Assembly (NCBI GenBank): GCA_944470555.2 | Contig: OX104130.1 | Location: 61,447,160-61,511,159 of the forward strand | Source of the DNA: Heterobilharzia americana | Taxonomy: Eukaryota; Platyhelminthes; Trematoda; Strigeidida; Schistosomatidae | DNA length: 64,000 nt | Reading direction: 5' to 3' | Part shown: in pieces, positions 22,430 to 34,260 of the stretch | Layout of the letters: every line of letters starts with the position of its first letter | Position numbering within the stretch: position 1 is the first letter of the stretch | Notes under the pieces: generated by a model | Seen by the model: only the letters and a program-made list of their open reading frames with translations | What the model was told of the DNA's origin: nothing | Databases searched by the model: none | Made by a program: the position numbers and the translations under genes

Positions 22430-23330
22430 AGGTTAGGGTCTTGTGGAAAGCCGAGGGGCTATTCAGACTTTGTGGTGGTGTTCAAAAGTATTTTAGAAGG
22501 GACATAATCGACTGATAAAATTAGGCTCCTGGGGTCGCATACTGGTCTTGCCCAGAAAGAGATAAGGAGTTGCGAATTCCCGCCTGCAATTAAAGGTTAT
22601 CATGGAGCTAGATACATATTAAAAGAGAGATTCGGGAAACCTTCTATGCTGGTGAGGTGCATTTTTGAAGCCGTTCGAGGTGATGGTCGACAAATTAGGG
22701 AGGGTACTAAGGATCTTACTGGATACTTGGACAGTTTATTTGCCTTTAGATACACACTTCCGCCCCTGAAGCGTCCTACTGAATTGAACATCCCTACATT
22801 TCCTGATATTGTGGCAAGATAGTTGCCATCTCGATTAAAGAAGAGCGGATTAAGGTTCGCACTCGAGTGGAAAATGGGAAAGAAACCCTGGTTTTGCCGA
22901 CATTCTTAAGATCGTCGAAGACAGCGTAAATCCTGCTGAAAGCAGATTTGCGTATGCTTGTAAGCCTGCCCCACAGCCACGATGAGTGACGAGTCAGAAA
23001 AGAGATAGATCTGGGGAAATAACCTGGAAGTATGTCGTGTAAGAAATGTGTTTACTGAGAAGTGGCTCATGAGAGTTTGTGAATTTCGTACACATTTTGA
23101 ATTTGTCTATTCAGCAGAAATTGGGGTTTCACAGAAAGAAATAATTATGTTGTAACCGCTTAAAAACTGAGCACAATGGAAGACATTGCCGGCTGACCAG
23201 AAGCAGTGATGATATTCCTAACAGGAGAAAACGTCTACTGCTAAGGGACACCAAGCATGAGGAGGTCCCCCTAAAGGTCAATTTTCTGTTTCAGGAACTC
23301 GAGGATCAGTGAGTGTGCCATGGCATGGTA
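22430..23330 (+). mobile_element. BEL/Pao LTR retrotransposon gag remnant
   Basis: Readable gag pieces include YILKERFGKPSMLVRCIFEA, LDSLFAFRYTLPPLKR, TELNIPTFPDIVARIVA and VENGKET. A possible zinc-knuckle start (CKKCVY) lies near 23040. The order A-x-L-ERFG-P then TL and LN is typical of BEL/Pao gag. Stops interrupt it and no protease, RT or LTR was found beside it. The downstream edge meets a PLE at about 23339. Confidence 0.55.
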
Positions 23331-23338
23331 CTAGTTAG

Positions 23339-24259
23339 AGTAGAAGGATAGAAGTTGACTTCCGGAATACACCAACATATGAGATATCAAAGTATTTAGC
23401 ATCAGTATTACGTCCTATTAGAGACCGTTCCAACTCTAGACTAGTAAATTCTTACGAGTTGAAACAAAAACTTAATGACCTGCACATAGAAGAGAATGAA
23501 AAAATGGTTAGTTTTGACGTAACAAGTCTTTATACTAAAATACCAATCAATATGGCACTGGAGGCAGTCAGAAATCAACTAGATACTGACTCACAACTTA
23601 CTCAAAGAACCAAGGCATCGGTTGGTGAAATCATGTTAGGAGTGCAGTTATGCTTAACCTCGACAGTCTTCAAGTTTCAGGGAAAGATATATAGACAAAC
23701 AGAAGGAGTAGCAATGGGATCACCAATATCCCCTATAGTAGCAGATATATTTATGGATAGTTGGGAAGATATGGCTTTACGAACATATAATCCGACACCT
23801 AAGATATGGTGGCGATATGTAGATGACACATTTACAGTGTTGAAATCGGAACATATCGACAGTTTCTTGACACACATAAACTCAGTAGTTAACGCAATCC
23901 AATTCACTTACGAAGTAGAAAATGAACAAGGAGAATTACCTATGTTGGATTGCAGAATAAAACGAAGGATAGATGGTGGTTTAGATACTACCGTCTACAG
24001 AAAACCAACACATTCTAACAGGTATCTAGACTTCAAGTCATCTCATCCAGTGTCAGTTAAAGCGGGTTTAGTCAAATGTCTAAATAACAGAGCTGAGAAA
24101 CTCACTAGTCATTGTAAGGACTTAAATAAGGAATTGAAACACATAAAAGAAGCGTTATTAATAATAATTATCCCCATCATTTTATTAAGAAATTCACACA
24201 AACACATAAGAAGCAAAATAATAACACTAATACAAATACAAATAATAGTGACAACATAA
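23339..24259 (+). CDS. PLE reverse transcriptase (partial)
   Basis: The open frame from 23339 reads EISKYLASVLRPIRDR, then MVSFDVTSLYTKIPINMAL (RT motif A with SFDV), GVAMGSPISPIVADIFMDSWE (motif B region) and WWRYVDDTFTVL (motif C, YVDD). ELPMLDCRIKRR, TVYRKPTHSNRYLDF and GLVKCLNNRAEKL (thumb) follow. This is Penelope-type RT. The active-site Asp residues are present. There is no upstream start: a TAG precedes 23339, so the 5' part is lost. The last 30 codons (ALLIIII...) are out of frame after a shift in an AT-rich run near 24160. Confidence 0.92.
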   Translation, partial: SRRIEVDFRNTPTYEISKYLASVLRPIRDRSNSRLVNSYELKQKLNDLHIEENEKMVSFDVTSLYTKIPINMALEAVRNQLDTDSQLTQRTKASVGEIMLGVQLCLTSTVFKFQGKIYRQTEGVAMGSPISPIVADIFMDSWEDMALRTYNPTPKIWWRYVDDTFTVLKSEHIDSFLTHINSVVNAIQFTYEVENEQGELPMLDCRIKRRIDGGLDTTVYRKPTHSNRYLDFKSSHPVSVKAGLVKCLNNRAEKLTSHCKDLNKELKHIKEALLIIIIPIILLRNSHKHIRSKIITLIQIQIIVTT

Positions 24260-24798
24260 GTAGAAAGGAAATCAACACCTCTATTGTGATACCATACAAG
24301 GAAGGAACATCAGAAACCATACGTAGGATTCTCAACAAGGTTGGAATTAGGGTGGCATTTAAACCAACAAACTCACTTAGAGGTAAGCTTTGTCGGCTAA
24401 AAGATCCGATAGAACCAATTAAGCAAAATAATATAATCTACCAAATTCCATGTAATGACTGTGAAGTCAAATACATAGGTCAAACTAGCCGGTCGGGGTC
24501 AGTTAGATTAACAGAACATAGGAATTTAGCTAAACATAGAACGACAGACCCCAATAAGATCAATAACCTAGAAAAACACTCAGCCATTGCATTACATTCA
24601 TTAACACACAACCACACAATAGGGTGGGACAAAACCACTGTACTTAAGTCTAATATAGCTAGGTGGAGAGAGAGATTAATTACTGAATCTTTGTTCATCG
24701 AATCCACACCCAACACATGTAATAGGAATGACGCAACACCTATACCAGAGATATGGAAAACTTTACTACCAACCAAAAAACAAAGAAAAATCAGGTGA
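24160..24798 (+). CDS. PLE GIY-YIG endonuclease domain
   Basis: This is the C-terminal half of the PLE protein, in a different frame from the RT because of a single shift near 24160. FIKKFTQTHKK continues the RT end, then VIPYKEGTSETIRRILNKVG, RVAFKPTNSLRGKLC, IIYQIPCNDCEVKYIGQTSR (the GIY-YIG signature with CNDC), VRLTEHRNLAKH and RWRERLITESLFIES. The catalytic Arg/His/Glu positions appear kept. The length (about 170 residues) suits a complete domain. Confidence 0.9.
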   Translation, partial: NNNYPHHFIKKFTQTHKKQNNNTNTNTNNSDNISRKEINTSIVIPYKEGTSETIRRILNKVGIRVAFKPTNSLRGKLCRLKDPIEPIKQNNIIYQIPCNDCEVKYIGQTSRSGSVRLTEHRNLAKHRTTDPNKINNLEKHSAIALHSLTHNHTIGWDKTTVLKSNIARWRERLITESLFIESTPNTCNRNDATPIPEIWKTLLPTKKQRKIR

Positions 24799-24960
24799 CA
24801 GGACTATAAAATCAGATATCGAAAGAAGTGTGATTATGCTCGAAACGTAATCAAGTAAATAATACTGTATCACTGTGCGCTATATATCAAATAAACAAAT
24901 CTAATATGGAACCAGTTATTGTGGTTGAGGTTTCGTATGTGGTATTATTTAATGTATTCC

Positions 24961-26379
24961 ACGGATTGTATTTACAATTATACTTGTAGATGTAGAAGTA
25001 AGAGTATTAAAAAGATGGAAAAGTGATGGGAATTCTTAATGTTTGGAGTATATTTTCGTAATGTGCAGTTAGGAAGCAACTTGAAAGAGGTCCCCTAACT
25101 GAGTATAGAGCCTGATAAAGAGTTGAGAATACTTCAACAACGATTACAATAATAAGTAAACAAAGAGGGTGCATCTTATTGTCTTGTTGACTTAATCCAT
25201 CAGTTACCAGAGATTTATAACTATATACTTCTTAAATCAATTTGGTTTTTTCCTAGAAAGCCTTATATGACGCATCCTTCATCACTTCTAGAAAATCCCA
25301 TTTAAACTTATTTGTATCGTATCTTTCTGACTTAATATTGACTGCTGAAACTCATCTTGTAACGGTGGCAAATCGGTGTAGGTAGTCGTCCATTTTCAAC
25401 CGGTAGGTTGTGGCCCGAATCACAGACCACTTATAAAGGTCGGACAGTGAGCAAACATCATAATCCCAGTCACACTAGGTTGGCTTCATTGCCAAGTGCT
25501 CAAGGGAAGATAGAACAAAAGAGAACCAACTGATGGGAGAACAATACAGTCATAGAATAGGGAAGAAATTTATATACTAGCATGTTATAATGATGAATCA
25601 ACTAAGATTTCAGTGGAACTGTACAATCAAATTAGTGAATGGAGAATTGCGAAAGAACATGATACTACTCATTAATAGTGAGTAGTGTAAAGTTGCATAC
25701 ATAGAAAAGGTAAAGGATAACACGAAAGGGATAGAGGGTGGGACCATTGTACATTCAATCCATCTACTATGCATCGTTAACTTATTATTGCATCTTGGCT
25801 TTTACTCTCCATCAGACAGATACAATAATAAATTGCATTAGAAAAGTATGAGAGCATTGAAATGAAGTATTCAGCCTAATTGTGACCTGAGGGAGTAAGA
25901 CAGACCAACTTAGAATTTTACAGAACAGTGAGGAGAGGAGAAGTGGAACAAAAACAAAGTGTTACTGAAATAAACGAAAAAGGATGTGGCAGATAACAAT
26001 AAATAAACAAACAAAGGTTAATGAAAATGTTGGGGATTTCGACGATGAAAAAGAATGGATAAGTCCTTACATACATAAAAGATTCTAGGTTCCATACACA
26101 TTAAGGATGTACGGCAGATGCCTTACACTGCTATAAGGGGGTCAAACCAATAGACCAATGTTATCTTGGTTAGGCCACCATTATCTATCCTGTAATCGAA
26201 TCTTACTTCACCTCACACCATGCAACGTCTTAGACAATAGACTGAAATGTTCGGAACACGTGATGCCCATCCAAGTCAGTGGTAATACAAAAACTTATTG
26301 ACCACCTCTCGTATTCATTATCCAATATCTCATACATAAGCGAAAAATAGTCATCATAATTTTCATCATCAATATCAAC
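24961..26379. other. Intronic DNA; possible old repeat at 25350-25560
   Basis: The segment 25350-25560 is GC-richer and repeat-like (GGTAGGTTGTGGCCCGAATC), but could not be assigned. Otherwise AT-rich with nothing recognised. Confidence 0.4.
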
Positions 26380-27335
26380 ATAGGACCAGGTATTACTACG
26401 TAACCGTCCGAGTTGCCACACCTCATATCACTACATCAAGTAGAAAGGCAGTGAAATGCAAAATGAAGACAAGAAAATTCAGCCTAAAGAAATATTAAGT
26501 ATGAGAAGAAAGAGGAAAAATGAAAAGGTGGTAACAATCCGAATAGCATTGTTAAGATGAGGGTAATGTGTGTATACAACATATGCGCCACTCACATCAC
26601 TTCTCGCCCGAATCAACACAACATATACAGTCTCCAAACACTGGTTCCTATTGTCCCACAGACCCCAACCACTCAGGATGTATTCCCCCACATGGCTCAA
26701 ACCAATAGTCAAACACTTCATACATTGATGCCATGTTTTAGTCGGGCCACCTGGTGCCTTTTGCCAGTCTGGACCCACCCCAGCCAACATTGTGTGACAA
26801 GGTAATCGGTGACTAGGCATACGTAGTACGTGTCCCAACCATCTCAGACGATGAAACTTCATAACCTCGTCAACTGACTTACCTCTACATCTACTCCCTA
26901 AAACTCTACACTAGACTCCTGTATAATTACTCATGTGGTGACACCACGGAATACGGTATTTGCTACAAAGGCAACGGTGGTCAAACACTTGAAGCCAGCA
27001 TTCTCTTATCTCCCACCTTCAGTGGTCATGTTTCACAGCCATACGGTAGAACAGACCGAACTGCTGTGCAGTACACGCGACCCTTAATAGACAAACGGAT
27101 ATTCAGGCGGTGTCACAGGTGGAGTAAGTTGGCAAAAGCCAATCAAGCCTTTTGTATCCGTGCAGAGATTTCATCGGCAACTGACTCACCAGGCTGATCT
27201 TACTTCCCAGGTAAGTGAAGTGGTCGACACACTCAACCACTTCACTCTCTATTGTCAGCCGTGGTACCGGTGAAGACCATTCCTGGAGCAGCAATTTGCA
27301 TTTGAGTGGTGAAAACCGCATCTTGAAGGAAAACT
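26380..27335 (-). mobile_element. LINE-B 3' half
   Basis: The minus strand reads MRFSPLKCKLLLQEWSSPVP, VVECVDHFTYLGSKISL, then, after frameshifts, FHRLRWLGHVLRMPSHRLP and TKTWHQCMKCLTIGLSHVG. The 3' tail (AACATAGGACCAGGTATTAC, reversed) is at 26385. Same orientation as ELP1. Confidence 0.88.
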
Positions 27336-27789
27336 CGAATTCCGTCTAATTTTCAACCAATTATCCACACTTATAAATACACATGAGATGTAGTTACTTT
27401 TATTCTACTGAAACGGTTTCCGAGATAATCTTTTTCACTTCGTTTGACTGGGTTAATCAGATATTAGGATATGCATTGGAAACATGGTTTTAGACAGATT
27501 ATATCGCCATATTCAAATAATGTCATAAGTGTAATGGAAACGAGATTTTTTGGACTTATAGCCATTAGAATAAACCCAGACAGTCAGGTGTTCAATGACA
27601 GTTTATTTGGCCTATCGAATGCGCTGCATACATACACATGTAAAAGTATAGAGAAGGAACTTTCTCACTGACTAGTATGTTAAACTGATCGATTTGGTCT
27701 AACATGAACAAATCCACAAGAAAGTGTGTGCAATTATCGATAAATAACAGCTGATACTTACTGCAGAAGATGCAATTGTCGCGAATAAA
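27336..27789. other. Intronic DNA, nothing recognised
   Basis: AT-rich, no coding signal. Confidence 0.4.
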
Positions 27790-27960
27790 TAGCTTAATGG
27801 ATAACGCTTTGTTATTTGAAATAACAAGCGCCGAGTTCGAGTCCCGTTGACTATACCACCTACTCTCACTAGGATGCAGGTACATCTAGTTGATGAGTCC
27901 TAAATATGAGGATACACACGTCATGGACACTACTACTAGACATTACTAATCAAATAATAT
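27790..27960 (+). mobile_element. SINE1 copy, decayed
   Basis: The tRNA-like head has box B CCGAGTTCGAGTCCCG; GATGCAGGTACATCTAG follows, then a broken hammerhead (TTGATGAGTCCTAAATATGA) without GAAA. It ends about 40 bases from the ELP1 exon at 28002. Confidence 0.7.
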
Positions 27961-28001
27961 GATGATGATTGATTTTTGTGAAAATATTTAAAGATACCTA
28001 C

Positions 28002-28157
28002 TTAGACTCATTGTATTTCTCCATTTCATCAATTAAAATATCCGTTATGCGATCAAGTTTAGGCGTAGAAGTTAATTGTCTAGTTAATACTGAATGACGA
28101 CGTTCAATAGATTTTGAGTAAAATTTATGATAAACTGTTTCTGTTACATCTTCTTCG
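28002..28157 (-). CDS. ELP1: ELP1 exon (solenoid, EEDVTETVY)
   Basis: Fifty-two codons begin EEDVTETVYHKFYSKSIERR, matching vertebrate KEEDVTKTMYP, and end KLDRITDILIDEMEKYNES, matching KIDLVCDAMRAVMESIN. The acceptor is TTTTAG ahead of 28157. The donor must be GTAGGT after 28002, because the alternative GTATCT two codons on would include a TAG stop. Phase fits both neighbours. Confidence 0.93.
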
Positions 28158-28555
28158 CTAAAACAAAAAAAAAATTATAAAAACAAGCAAATAAACAAGG
28201 CATCAATGCATCGATATACACATTGATGAGAAAAGATAATTGAATCTATAGATGATAAAATAATTTCATAAGATATATTTACTCAATATCAACATCTACT
28301 CATACCTTGTCTAGTGATTTAAACTGATGATATTTTCAGGATGATTTCAAGTAAAACAATTCGATAAATGAATACAATAACAAGAATTCTCATATTTTTA
28401 ACCGATTTCTCAAAGGTACACAAAATACGAAATCATAATGAATGAAAAGAATTGAGAGTAATCATAAAAGGTTCATATGAATAGAGGAAGTAATAAAAAA
28501 ATGCCTGAATAATTCACAGTAATTCTTAGCAGGTGTAGTCATCTGCTTAATATAA
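28158..28555. other. Intronic DNA, nothing recognised
   Basis: AT-rich, no coding signal. Confidence 0.4.
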
Positions 28556-28559
28556 CCCA

Positions 28560-29175
28560 TAGACGAAATCAATGTAGAACCTTGCATAAGTGCATCACTT
28601 TAAGTTGCAACACTACAGTGGATAAGAAAAGCTGACATCGAAGTAAACAAAGATGTATGAATGAATAAACATATTGAAGATAATTGTTAGTGCAAATATT
28701 CAAGCTTTAAAAGATGATGAAAAGTGAATAAATCTACTTTTTATGACCACTTTTCAGGCATGTCATCAACATTCCTCAACTACTGATTCTTATAGCTTGG
28801 AGAAAGTCGACCAGGCAGTCTGCATCACACCTCACCACAGGACTTAGACAAACAGTCAGAGACTTCATCAATTGATGCCATGTTTTAATCTAACCATCCC
28901 GAACCCTCTTCCAACTTAAATCAACTTCATCAAGCATTGAACGTCGAGGTAGGCAGTGACTCAGCATGTGTAACACATCTTCACAACCTATTGTCCTTCA
29001 TCTGACCGTACCACTGCTCATACCGTGATTTCATTAAATGTGTGCAATGCTACGAAGATATCTGTGATCGGAACTGTGTAATCACTTTATATCTTCTCAT
29101 TCAATCAAAGTGTATCACTGTGACCAGTTTTTTCATAGCTCGGTAACCATATTACAAAACTGATCGATGGAATAC
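28560..29175 (-). mobile_element. LINE-B fragment, decayed
   Basis: It matches the 3' body of the copies at 16130 and 17880 (reversed AATCAATGTAGAACCTTGCA and AAGTGCATCACTTTAAGTTG), and then the TTGATGCCATGTTTTAATC region shared with the copy at 35160. Confidence 0.65.
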
Positions 29176-29249
29176 AATTAGTCCTTAAACCTAGACAATA
29201 TGATATAGGTCACTCTCAAGTGATCAGTAAAAAGATAATAACTAGTGAG

Positions 29250-30253
29250 TACACATATCGTCGTCAGTGTGATCAATTTTGACTATTTTATTGAAACGGA
29301 TACCAGATGGTTCTCTTCAGCGATCAATTTATAGGAAGCCTACTTGGAACGGACGATATTTGAATTTCCACAACTGGATGCCTCTCAGCAGAAAGAGGAA
29401 TCTAATCCATTCTTTATCTTCAAGAATCAAAAGAATCTGCACAAGTGATAGTATTGACGAAGAATTAGATAAACTACGGAAGATCCTCACGCAAAATCGA
29501 TATCCATCCAGATTTATCGATAAGAACTTGAAAGTAAATCACAATACGGAGCGAGTACTCATAGTTCTTAAGAACACCTTGTTTATGAACGTTGTTTTCA
29601 AAGGCAATATGGCAGCAGATCCTGTCCAGATCACTGAAGAAGAAATTCTTCTCTGCAAAACTGCAGATTAGCTTCTCTAGTCAACAACTCATTCCGGAGT
29701 GCGTTAAGGACAAGTTACCACCTTGGGCCAACTCGATATTTGTCTACAAATTCACTTGCATGGTTGTCAAGGGGAGGATGTAATTCAATTCTTGAACATT
29801 TGGTCAACTCTGGACAGAAAGCTAGACCAGAATCCTCCTTCAATGTCATTTATCGTCTCAGATGGAATAGTTCAAAAGGAGTACGCCTGCGACAGTTGTG
29901 CACAGCGGAGGCACTGGCAGTTCATCAATTCAAGCTTGATCTCCGCGTGCTAAAGAAGTATGTTCAATCTCTCATCTTACCATGGTCTTAACACTTTTAC
30001 ATTTATCGATTTGATTATAATTAATTAGTTTATTATTATTATCTTCATTATGATCCCTGTTTCTTTCTTCACCTTTTTTACATCTATCACATGGACACTC
30101 CACCACTTCGCATATCACATCTATCAACAATTTTAATCTTTTCAACTCCTTAGCTTTCTCATTACTTCCACTGTCTAGAAGATTGTTACGCAACTGCTTT
30201 CGGTTCTTGATTTGAGTTTTCAGCACTAGCTTAATGCTGCAATTATACCTTCT

Positions 30254-30256
<3 letters not shown>
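29250..30256 (+). mobile_element. Penelope-like element fragment ending in (TA)n
   Basis: The RT thumb piece 29279-29671 reads LQRSIYRKPTWNGRYLNFHN, RKRNLIHSLSSRIKRICTSD and FMNVVFKGNM. After frameshifts come FSSQQLIPECVKDKLPPWAN, SIFVYKFTC, NSILEHLVNSGQK and LCTAEALAVHQFKLDLR, the GIY-YIG C-terminus. The catalytic GIY-YIG core itself is largely deleted. The non-coding 3' part ends at a long (TA)n. Confidence 0.85.

Positions 30257-30311
<55 letters not shown>
30256..30311. repeat. (TA)n microsatellite
   Basis: 28 TA units directly at the 3' edge of the PLE fragment. Confidence 0.95.
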
Positions 30312-30314
<3 letters not shown>

Positions 30315-31559
30315 AGTGTACAGCTTCAGAAAATGATATTATCGGAGAAGAAAATGTTCTTCGCTGAATCGTCTCTTCTATTCTCTAATCGAATCACTCA
30401 TGTATCCTTTCTCTCCTACAGTGTAGCCACTGAAACGTATTGCCTATTGAGGTAGATATCACTTCATCTCTTGAAAGCTTCAAAAAAGATTTAGCAATCT
30501 ACACAGTGACACATAGATTAAATCCATCTGGTTGAGATACGGATTAGGGCGAAGTAACTGGAGGGTTTCGCACCATTTCAATGCATATACCTCCACTAAC
30601 ACTACTACCATGGATTCAGTTGTCGTTTGCCACTCTATGACACGTCTTACCTTTGGAAGTACCATCCTAATATGAATATCACTATTATTACAATAATCCT
30701 TTGAACATCTTTCCCTCCTTTTGACGCTCAAAAGGTTTCACACTATCCACTAGGATTCTCCGTGTTCCTCGAATCTAATTACGTTTCTCCTTTCCTTTAA
30801 TTTTACTTCCATAAATTTTGTCTTTCTTAACTTTTCTCACCTTTTTTCTTCTTAATCATCTTCTTCTCCATATGTTACTTTGCCGGCCACTCCCAACAAT
30901 TGTCAGGCAACATGACATTTGAGGGACTCATCTTTCCGACAGCTTTGAAAAGAAGTGTTATCTTGTCATGATTAAACGTTTTAACTTTTGTTGTGCACTG
31001 ACACAACGAAAGCTCCAGTTTTCAACAACATTATAAACCAGTAAAACTTTGAGATTGATAAACCTATCCAATTTTTAAGTGTAATTTTTATCATTACTGG
31101 GATACTAAAGTTTCATATCGATTCCAAGTTTGGTGTAATTCATTAGCACTAAGGTTATATCCTTCTTCAGTTTTCTAGAGGATTTTGCGTCGATTTTCTT
31201 TCTCATCATCAAATGTCTTCAAGAAAATGGTCGCTAAACCGTAGATGAGTAAGAGACAAGGCTGCCGTCATTCCACTCAGCCGGGTATGCAGTGTGATAA
31301 CTGCAATGGACGGTTTCACGATTCTTGGATCTAGTTGACGCAACCTTGGTATACTAGTCTCAGCAACCCTGGTCATGATTGGCATTGTCTTTCAGGCAGG
31401 TCTGAATTGGAAGACGTTCCTGAGAACAGCATTATTAGAAAAAAGCTGATAACAATCCGAAAAAGAGGAATCGAGGTTAGCTTGTTCCATTAACACTGTA
31501 ATTACACAGATATAATTTTCAGTCCAACAATAAGAATGTTAAAACATTTTTGTGAGAGG
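30312..31559. other. Intronic DNA, nothing recognised
   Basis: The T-rich block at 30765-30880 looks low-complexity. No gene or family could be named. Confidence 0.4.
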
Positions 31560-32230
31560 CGGTTTCACTAATTACTATTCCATATGGTACAGTATTCGAT
31601 AACCTCGCCTAGGTAACTAGTTCACTAGTTACTAGCCGGTCCTAAACCGGGATAAAGAGGAAAGGTTGCGCATATGGCTAGCAACCTTACCCCGGGAAAA
31701 CCAATCCAATCGCTAAACAAACTTCAAAGCACAAACAAAATATAAAAAATAAAAACAAACTTTTTCCTCGCTGGGATCAGAGAGACGAAATGACGCCGTT
31801 TGGTGAAAGCCTTCGGGAAGCCAGTTGGCCGATGTATCTTTCGATGAAAGCGAAAGTAAGAATGGAGACGTGGGATGTTCGAACAATGTCTGAACCTAGT
31901 AAAGCTGCCCAAATTGCAAAAGAAATGAGAAGGTATAGCACTGAAGTGCTAGGAATCTGTGAAAGTAAATGGACTCTCCAAACTATCAACTGGAGAGGAG
32001 TCAGTAATCTACTCCAATATTGTCACCCAGACGACAACCACGAACGAGCACACTGAGTTCTGAAGTTGCTATCATGATGTCCCCAAGAGGATCGAAGGGT
32101 CTCATACAGTGGGAACCAATCTCCTCCTGCAGAATCATGACAACAAGGTGAATTCAACTCAAAAGGAAGGAAAGTCACAATCATACAACCAAAAATGTCT
32201 AGTTTATACAATTTCGTGAATTAGATAATT
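31560..32230 (+). mobile_element. LINE-A 5' part with APE-type endonuclease remnant
   Basis: The frame at 31850-32056 reads RMETWDVRTMSEPSKAAQIA then KEMRRYSTEVLGICESKW, the N-terminal TWNVRTM and LGISE motifs of RTE endonuclease. Decayed continuation includes GVALMMSPRGSKGLIQWEP. Upstream GC-rich DNA (GCATATGGCTAGCAACC) is probably its 5' UTR. The RT is absent. Confidence 0.8.
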
Positions 32231-32599
32231 GAGTTCTAATGTCAATACACTGTCGAATTACCAAAGTTCATTTGACTAATCAAGATAAAATACTATAAAT
32301 GATCCCCTGACATTGGATACATGGTGAATCAAAGAAAATCATCTACTGATGCTTCAATGATGTATTATATCAATTTATAAATGCTACAGAATTGTCTAAA
32401 GTGTGAATAATTTTTTTTTTTTAATAAAGAAAATGGTCATCTTAAGTGGAGCTATGTAAAAGATGACGAAAATAGTTTGTACAAAATCTCGTTTTTTTTT
32501 CAGAATTAATTAAACTCACCTGCAATCAAAAATTATAGTTCTATTAGAGAAGTTTTACAAAAACCTTAAAAAGTTAAACAATCGCCATACGCACTACGA
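32231..32599. other. Intronic DNA, nothing recognised
   Basis: AT-rich, with a T run at 32410-32421. Confidence 0.4.
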
Positions 32600-33430
32600 T
32601 CAGATGAATAAAAATAACCTATACAGACGGATAGTCTTCAAGAACTGACTTCCAACATCTTAGGAACCGCAGTGCCCCCCCCATCTTGCATGGGTTAGAT
32701 CAACAGTGAAACGCCTGAAAGACTGGTGCCATGTCTAGGCATTACCGTAGACAATCTTGTTCAGACCTAATCAAACTTTGGTTGACATCGGACGTCACGA
32801 TAGGCGATGGCTTGATATATGCAGATCAGTCTTAAAGTATTGTCTTACATCTGACAGATGAGAAACGTATACCAAATATGCTCAGACTTTTTTCTACCCA
32901 AGGCATTCAGAAGATCCTGCATTTTGTCGGTGTTCTCGTCTAACAGGACTTTGTCAACAGTGTCTCCTACTCAACAAGGTTTTCTTTAAAGACTGAAGTC
33001 AAAGTCGACGGTAGGTAACAATATAAGTGGTTAGCACATCTAGAACATATGTAGATAAAATTAACTACGGTGGACATCCTTTGTGGACCCTTCCGACTAT
33101 TTTCACTTCAAATGACAGCTCTTTATAAACTCTAGTAGGATTGTGAAGTTGAGTAGACAGCATTGATTAGCATTATATACATGCTCAGTACTTTCTTCGC
33201 AACCAATTACTGTCAAAAACCTATCGATTGATGAAATCGAATATCATTTTTAGGTCAAGAAAGGTATCATGTACCAGTAAGTATACCTATGAAGATCTGA
33301 TCGATCCCATCTAGTCCAGCTCGGAAAGCTGCTTGGCTTTTCCAAATTTGTTGTACACAAGTTCACGAGCCCCAGCTGGTGAACTGTCAGATCCTATCAC
33401 ATGGCATCATTTCAAATTTGTAAGACCCTT
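32600..33430 (-). mobile_element. LINE-B, strongly decayed
   Basis: The nucleotide layout resembles the copies at 58535 and 50600 (reverse of GACTGGTGCCATGTCTAGGC, GATGAGAAACGTATACC). The segment 33225-33260 resembles the RT palm region of the copy at 56550. No readable protein. Confidence 0.45.
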
Positions 33431-33514
33431 ATCAAATTCAGCGCGTGTTGAGGGATATATAATTTTATAAATGTTTTGGTGTGATTGCTTGTATTATACC
33501 GTCGTTGACCGGGG

Positions 33515-33690
33515 TGAATTGATCGGTCTATCTTGGTGTATGGGCTCCTGTGCGGATACCTCGATATTGCCTATGTTTTTAATGATATAGTAATGATGGA
33601 TAGTGGCTAGCAGTGGAATCCAGGATATGCATTTCGTCTTATTTGGGACTTGTCAGCTGGATGTACCTGCAATAACACTAAAAGTATACT
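33515..33690 (-). mobile_element. SINE1, antisense arm of a head-to-head pair
   Basis: Reversed body TGGTGTATGGGCTCCTGTG, GATACCTCGATATTGCC, GTGGCTAGCAGTGGAATCC, then a hammerhead with altered core (CTGACAAG). Confidence 0.8.
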
Positions 33691-33699
33691 CATCGCACA

Positions 33700-33872
33700 A
33701 GAAGAGGTTATCGTGGTTCGGTGGATAATGATCTGGTGTTTGAAGCGATCGGTCCCTAGTTCGAATCCCGATGGGAACAACCCTCACTGGGAGGTAGATT
33801 CGTCCAGCTGACGGGTCCCAAATAGGACGAAATGCGCGTCCTCGATTCTGCTATTAGCCCCTATTCATCATT
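33700..33872 (+). mobile_element. SINE1, sense arm of a head-to-head pair
   Basis: The tRNA-like head GGTGTTTGAAGCGATCGGTC with box B TAGTTCGAATCCC, then a hammerhead with altered core (CTGACGGG) but intact stem II, GAAA and GTC, and the start of the 3' body (CTATTAGCCCC). Confidence 0.8.
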
Positions 33873-34050
33873 ACTCTTTTATAAATGTTCACTAAAAAGC
33901 AGACGATCAAATTGATGAAGAGAATACTTCTGTCCAGATATGCACATTAAAAGGCAGAACAATTAAGTATGGAATAATATATCGATTTCACTCGATAAAG
34001 AAAACATTTTTGCTGTTGAAATATGTAAATAAAGTCACTATTACACTTAC

Positions 34051-34209
34051 ACAAGATCCGATATGAACAATGTGATCAGATCCGGTTCCTGAACTGATTG
34101 TAGAAACTGTTTGATATTCGATAAAAATAAACTAGGATTATGATCATAAAGAAGGTTGAAATTGATTCGATGACGACGCATTACTTTGATTGCTTGCTCA
34201 TATTGTTTA
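34051..34209 (-). CDS. ELP1: ELP1 exon (solenoid, INFNLLYDHNP)
   Basis: Fifty-three codons read KQYEQAIKVMRRHRINFNLL then YDHNPSLFLSNIKQFLQSV, aligning with the highly conserved [23 protein letters not shown]. The acceptor is CTCATCTAG ahead of 34209; the donor is GTAAGT after 34051. The intron separating it from the previous exon is only 548 bases, the shortest in the window and the only one free of recognisable retroelements. Confidence 0.96.
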
Positions 34210-34260
34210 CTAGATGAGGAAGAAAAAGTGAAACGAAGATATTTCAGCGTTGACAGCATT

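Larger units (their letters stand above)
23339..24960 (+). mobile_element. Penelope-like element, best preserved here
   Basis: It contains the RT (23339-24259) and the GIY-YIG endonuclease (24160-24798), followed by a 3' region with GCTCGAAACGTAATCAAG and the terminal GGTTGAGGTTTCGTATGTGG near 24930. The N-terminal part of the RT is missing or lies in the BEL-like region. Confidence 0.9.
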
